DNA from: Apostichopus japonicus
Lineage: Eukaryota; Echinodermata; Holothuroidea; Aspidochirotida; Stichopodidae
Direction of reading: 5' to 3'
Assembly (NCBI RefSeq): GCF_037975245.1
Contig: NC_092565.1
Location: 14,723,499-14,787,498, forward strand
Length of the DNA: 64,000 nucleotides
Shown here: one piece after another, positions 59,601-64,000 of the stretch
Numbering within the stretch: position 1 is the stretch's first letter
How the letters are laid out: each line of letters begins with the position of its first letter
Translations under genes and position numbers: made by a program
Notes under the pieces: model-generated
Seen by the model: the letters and a program-made list of their open reading frames with translations, nothing else
Database searches by the model: none
What the model was told of the DNA's origin: nothing

Positions 59601-62600
59601 TCACGTCCTGTCCCTTCATCACAAAGGACACAGGTCAGTATTATTAGCTTTCACTTCTAAAGAAATATTCTCAAGGTGAAGGAAATGGGTAACATGAAGA
59701 TAGAAATGAAACAACAGGAGCGTGGACAGATGTTGTAGTCTACGTTATACTCCATTCAGTTCAATAATTGTTAGACACTTTTTCAATAGCATGCTTTAAC
59801 CATTGATTTATTTGTGCTGCTTGTTCAATTATAGCCATGATCCTTGTTCCTATTTATAGCCATACTCCATGGTTATATTATAGCCGAAATCTATGGCCAT
59901 ATTAAAGCCATACTCTATGGCCATATTATAGGTTAAACTTATAGCCCAAATATATCCATACTCTATGGTCATATTAGAACCATACTCTATGGTCATACTA
60001 TATCCATACTCTATGGTCATACTATAGCCATGCTGTATGGTCATACTATAGCCATGCTCCATGGTTATATAATATCCATACTCTATGGTTATATTATAGC
60101 CATACTCTATGGTCATATTAGAACCATACTCTATGGTTATATTATAGCCATAATCTATGGTCATACTATATCCATACTCTATGGTCATACTATAGCCATA
60201 CTCTATGGTCATACTATATCCATACTGTATGCATACTATATCCATACTCTATGGTCATACTATAGCCATACTCCATGGTCATACTATATCCATACTCCAT
60301 GGTCATATTATAGCCATACTCTATGGTTATATTATAGCCATACTCTACGGTTATATTATAGCCATGCTCCATGGTTATATAATAGCCATACTCTATGGTT
60401 ATATTATAGCCATACTCTATGGTCATATTATAGCCATGCTCCATGGTTATATAATATCCATACTCTATGGTCATACTATAGCCATGCTGTATGGTCATAC
60501 TATAGCCATGCTCCATGGTTATATAATATCCATACTCTATGGTTATATTATAGCCATACTCTATGGTCATATTAGAACCATACTCTATGGTTATATTATA
60601 GCCATACTCTATGGTCATACTATATCCATACTCTATGGTCATACTATAGCCATACTCTATGGTCATACTATATCCATACTGTATGGTCATACTATATCCA
60701 TACTCTATGGTCATACTATAGCCATACTCCATGGTCATACTATATCCATACTCCATGGTCATATTATAGCCATACTCTATGGTTATATTATAGCCATACT
60801 CTACGGTTATATTATAGCCATGCTCCATGGTTATATAATAGCCATACTCTATGGTTATATTATAGCCATACTCTATGGTCATATTATAGCCATGCTCCAT
60901 GGTTATATAATATCCATATTCTATGGTCATACTATATCCATACTGTATGGTCATACTATATCCATACTCCATGCTCATATTATAGCCATACTCTATGGTT
61001 ATATTATAGCCATACTCTACGGTTATATTATAGCCATGCTCCATGGTTATATAATAGCCATACTCTATGGTCGTATTATAGCCCTACTCTATGGTCATAT
61101 TATTCATAGCCATGCTTCATGGTCATATTAGAACCATACTCTATGGTCATACTATATCCATACTCTATGCTCATATTAGAGCCATACTCTATGGTCATAC
61201 TATAGCCATGCTCCATGGTTATATAATATCCGTACTCTATGGTTATATTATAGCCATACATTATGGTCATACTATAGCCATATTCTATGCTCATATTATA
61301 GCCATACTCTATGGTCATACTATATCCATACTCTATGGTCATACTATATCCATACTCTATGGTCATACTATATCCATACTCTGTGGTCATATTAGAGCCT
61401 TACTCTATGGTCATTATTGCCATGCTCAATGGTCATACTATATCCATACTCCATGGTCATCTTATATCCATACTCTATAGTCATACTTTATGCATACTCT
61501 GTGGTTATATTATAGCCATACGCTGTGGTTATTAATATCTTACAGGTTACTGGCCTCTGGTTTTAGTGTTTTCTAAAGATAGCTAAGAAAATGACCATTT
61601 GTTATTATCAGTATTGATTGATTGATACATGTCTATTTAACTGATTGACTGATTAAACCATTAGGAAGCAAAGCAGCTCTTAGCCCAGAGATCAGCCAAC
61701 CCAAGAGATCAGTTTGAGCCGCAGTGGGGCTCAGAAGAACCACCGTCCCCACCCCGTAAACAACCCATTCAGCTTCCAAGAGCACCGGAACCGGAACCCG
61801 AACAGGAACCTCCTCAACAGGAAGAGGAGCTCTATGATGAGACAGATTTACAAGAACCAGAACCAGAACAGCCTCCAGCAAATGAGTGGGGAGGTAGGAA
61901 CAGAGACTCAATTGTTTCTCAGAGATGAAATGGACCATTATAAGAATCTTTTATGTCTTAACTGGTGAATTGTTAGTTCCTATATTTATCAAGGTTAAGA
62001 AAGAACATAGCACAATGTACTGCCTAGGTATCCCTCAATGATATTCGTGGGCAGAAATTGTGCAATATTAATATTTTGTCCCTGTTAACTTCAATGGTCA
62101 ATGTTCTTTAATAACTTGATCTAGTCTGCGGAGTAGATACACTTTGTTATTATTATTTTCGGTTTTATAAAAAAAATTTAAAAAAGGTTAAGAAAGAACG
62201 GCTTGGTATTGAAAACTGCACGAATGTTTGGCAATGAAATGCATCTCCTCTTTGTTCCGGACAGAACCCGAAGAGCCTGAAGTAGATGATCAGCCTTTTT
62301 ATGATGAGACCGAGACTCAAGAGCAACCCTTGTATGATGAAACTGACCTGCAACCTCCACCACAACAACAACAAGAACCTGAAGAGGAACTTTATGAGGA
62401 AGCAGAGGTCCCTCAGTCTCCCCCTGCCCCAGGGGGAGGAGGAGGAGGAGGTTTGAGGGCTCAAGCGCTCTACGATTATCAAGCAGGTCAGTAGAATATG
62501 TAACCTGGTATTCTGCTAGTTAGTACTATCAAACTGCTTATGGGCTTTTTTAAGATATTCTGGCAATGTAGTACATGGAACGTCTCTTGAAGTATTATGT

Positions 62601-63599
62601 AATCAGCATTTTATGGTCGAACCAGAAAAATTATTCCTTTGAGTATCTTTCTTTGCTAAACATTAACCTATTATGGTATTAACAGGGTTAGTTAAACCAG
62701 AATCATATACTTGTCCACACTGTATGAGGTCTATAGAAATATTGTTCCATTGCTGTAATACAACCATCTGAAACACTGACTTTGACAGTACCAATCACTC
62801 GGATGCCATGTCAAGGCTTAATATAGAAGTAAAGTTAGGTAATAGTAAAAAACTATAATAGAAGCTCAATCCACATGTGTAGTAAGATGTGCAAACATTT
62901 CAGTAAATGGCTTTTGACATCCCACGAGGAGTAAACATTTGATATCATGTAAAGGAATTTAACATGCTAAGTATGTGGTTTATCCAATGTTCCCTTTCCA
63001 GAGACATCACTTGTCTGATAACGTTGATCTCACATGAAATTTGGCATCCACCAAAACAGTAGGCCCCTATTACAGGGCATTCTCATTAAGAATATGATGA
63101 GATCTCTACAAGATTAACCTTCTTGAGGTTGTGTTTACAAGGCTTTCACATGTCAACTCAAATGACATTCGATATGCCCCCCAAAAAACAAACAAGGATC
63201 TCCAGCTCAGCAGAGGAAACAATATTGTGAAATTTACCTTTCTGTCCCTTCTCGCGATACTGCGTGTACAAGCTATTTGTCACACAGGTACAAACCAGTA
63301 CACACATGGTTGCTAAGGTTACAATTGTCATGAAAAGCAAAGCAAAGCCTTGATTTGTTGAAGTCTTTTGCCACCTTCTACATTGACCCCAATGTCACAG
63401 AATGACGTCAAGATGGATGTTAATTGACTTTCTTCATTTTGTTTATATTCAAATTTCAGAGGATGAAACAGAGATAACCTTTGACCCCGGTGACATCATA
63501 GAAGACATTGAACAGATCGATGAGGGCTGGTGGAGAGGGACAAGTCCAGACGGCACCTATGGATTATTCCCAGCCAACTATGTGGAGCTAATAGAGTAA
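49816..63599 (+). CDS. DBNL: Drebrin-like protein (DBNL/mAbp1/HIP-55)
   Basis: Actin-binding adaptor linking cortical actin to endocytosis and receptor signalling (family knowledge). Coding exons: 49816-49895, 50463-50518, 51453-51565, 51821-51895, 52253-52471, 52968-53119, 57314-57368, 59568-59633, 61665-61893, 62265-62486, 63460-63599; 1407 nt, 468 aa plus stop (human about 430), in frame with GT-AG at every join. The start ATG has good context (AAGCCATGG). ADF-H domain about 5-135, with [33 protein letters not shown] and [10 protein letters not shown]; charged coiled coil about 182-250 ([16 protein letters not shown]); Pro/Glu-rich linker; SH3 about 413-468 ([25 protein letters not shown]). 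The linker has four acidic tyrosine motifs (Tyr329, 361, 372, 392) and a run of seven Gly before the SH3. It lies 3.5 kb downstream of RRP12 on the same strand. Confidence 0.94.
50537..50770 (+). repeat. 27-bp minisatellite just after exon 2 donor
   Basis: Units of about 27 bp containing CACTGGCCCACTGAAACTGC and TGTACTA, starting 19 bases after the exon 2 splice site of the drebrin-like gene. Three or four are regular, followed by decayed copies with CCCACTGAAACCTG to about 50770. Confidence 0.8.
53132..53529 (+). mobile_element. Intact hAT-type MITE at exon 6 donor
   Basis: A 398-bp element with termini CAGTGGCGTAGC and GCTCCGCCACTG (inverted, one mismatch), bordered by a perfect 8-bp duplication GTCATTAG (53124-53131 and 53530-53537). 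An 8-bp target duplication and CAGTGGCG-type ends are typical of hAT elements. There is no transposase. The left duplication overlaps bases +5 and +6 of the splice donor at 53120. Related fragments lie at 4441, 8637 and 38792. Confidence 0.9.
53575..56268. repeat. 2.7-kb AGGTCA-rich repeat with GCAAGGAACC ends
   Basis: Begins with the palindrome GGTTCCTTGCTTT..AAAGCAAGGAACC (53575-53604) and ends with AAGCAAGGAACC (56257-56268). A TG microsatellite lies at about 53622-53690. Inside are repeated blocks: ACTAGTATTT near 53981, 54640, 54935, 55344 and 55744; CCAAGGTGTGAC-like blocks; and CTTCTGATCATAAATGTCAA-like blocks. AGGTCA or TGACCT hexamers occur several dozen times. No protein is encoded. 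It fills most of drebrin-like intron 6. Confidence 0.75.
56269..57313. other. Rest of drebrin-like intron 6
   Basis: No gene or repeat was recognised apart from a short G run near 56416-56426. The small open frames look random. Confidence 0.4.
57390..57450 (+). other. G-rich tract, possible quadruplex (intron 7)
   Basis: Several runs of four to six G within 60 bases on the sense strand, starting about 20 bases after the exon 7 donor. Confidence 0.4.
57871..57960 (+). repeat. 30-bp tandem repeat, three copies
   Basis: Units starting TATGTTTAGTGACT and containing ATTCTATCGG at 57871, 57901 and 57931. Confidence 0.85.
59838..61535 (+). repeat. 24-bp satellite with 456-bp higher-order unit
   Basis: About 70 units of 24 bp with core CCATACTCTATGG followed by TCATACTATA or TTATATTATA variants, in intron 8 of drebrin-like. 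The core is itself an inverted repeat (CCATA..TATGG). Variant order repeats with a 456-bp period (19 units): GCCATGCTCCATGG with the same right-hand neighbours is at 60361 and 60817. A shorter 216-bp step (9 units) leads to 61033. Because 24 is divisible by 3 and the unit lacks stops in several frames, open frames of up to 308 residues appear on both strands; these are artefacts. Confidence 0.95.
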
Positions 63600-63776
63600 C
63601 ACCGAGTTGCCCCAATTATAGTGCCAAAAACTCTTGGACAGAACATTACTTGCTAAGGTACTGAAAGAGAATATTAGCAGCAAGTTTAATATATAGAGGC
63701 AGATATATATCAAATCATGCTCAGCTTAGAAAGCTTTCATTCCAGCAAAATAGATAGCTTGCTGGTGTTATTGATG

Positions 63777-64000
63777 CAGCCCAGCCCATTCCTAATCATG
63801 TGATCTAGCCCAGCCCATTTCCTGATGCTGTTATCTAGCCTAGCCCATTTCCTGATGATGTGATCCAGCCCATTTCTGATGATGTGATCCAGCCCAGCCC
63901 ATTCCTGATCATGTGATCCAGTCCAACCCGTTCCTAATCATGTGATCTAGCCCAGCCCATTCCTTATCATGTGATCCAGCCTAGCGCATTTCCTGAGGAT
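63777..64000 (+). repeat. 29-bp tandem array, runs off window end
   Basis: Seven to eight imperfect units of about 29 bp with AGCCCAGCCCATT and TCATGTGATC, starting 178 bases after the drebrin-like stop. It may lie in the 3' UTR. No polyadenylation signal is visible before the window ends. Confidence 0.85.

Noticed and set aside
60205-61131. 308-residue open frame and its 276-residue opposite-strand partner
   Set aside because: Both are translations of the 24-bp satellite, whose period is divisible by three and whose unit lacks stops. There is no start context, composition or homology of a protein.

Overview
The window is animal nuclear DNA. It is AT-rich, has GT-AG introns of a few hundred bases to several kb, and is dense in minisatellites, MITEs and tRNA-derived SINEs. 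RRP12 and drebrin-like can be assembled exon by exon. Together with a tandem family of intronless LRR receptors and a NACHT (NLR) remnant, they suggest an invertebrate deuterostome, most likely an echinoderm. The clade is an inference from gene content; nothing here fixes the species.

Layout. 1-2.5 kb: degenerate tandem arrays (37-bp and 84-bp periods). 2.5-10.2 kb: intergenic DNA with a near-perfect 40-bp inverted repeat, hAT-type MITE fragments and old duplicated blocks. 10.3-20.8 kb: LRR receptor cluster on the + strand, consisting of an intact 757-aa gene (10297-12570), a (TA)80 tract, duplicated blocks, a decayed N-terminal pseudogene (15755-16056) and an intact 777-aa gene (18418-20751). 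20.8-23.8 kb: nothing recognised. 23820-46313: RRP12 (ribosome biogenesis HEAT-repeat factor), 27 coding exons reconstructed in frame, 1307 aa. 46.3-49.8 kb: intergenic, with a TTAA-flanked MITE and a NACHT fragment. 49816-63599: drebrin-like/Abp1 (ADF-H, coiled coil, SH3), 11 coding exons, 468 aa; its introns hold a hAT MITE, a 2.7-kb AGGTCA-rich repeat and a 1.7-kb 24-bp satellite. A 29-bp array starts 3' of this gene and runs off the window end.

RRP12 acts in nucleolar and pre-ribosome maturation, drebrin-like in cortical actin and endocytosis, and the LRR proteins are predicted single-pass surface receptors. Nothing ties the three loci into one pathway. The most unusual material is the LRR pair (nearly identical ectodomains on unrelated stalks and tails that share a PPxY motif) and the repeats: an array of evenly spaced nuclear-receptor half-sites, a 456-bp higher-order satellite, minisatellites that start at 5' splice sites, and a MITE inserted inside a splice donor. 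Intron-exon joins were made by eye from reading frame, splice signals and family resemblance; transcripts would settle them.
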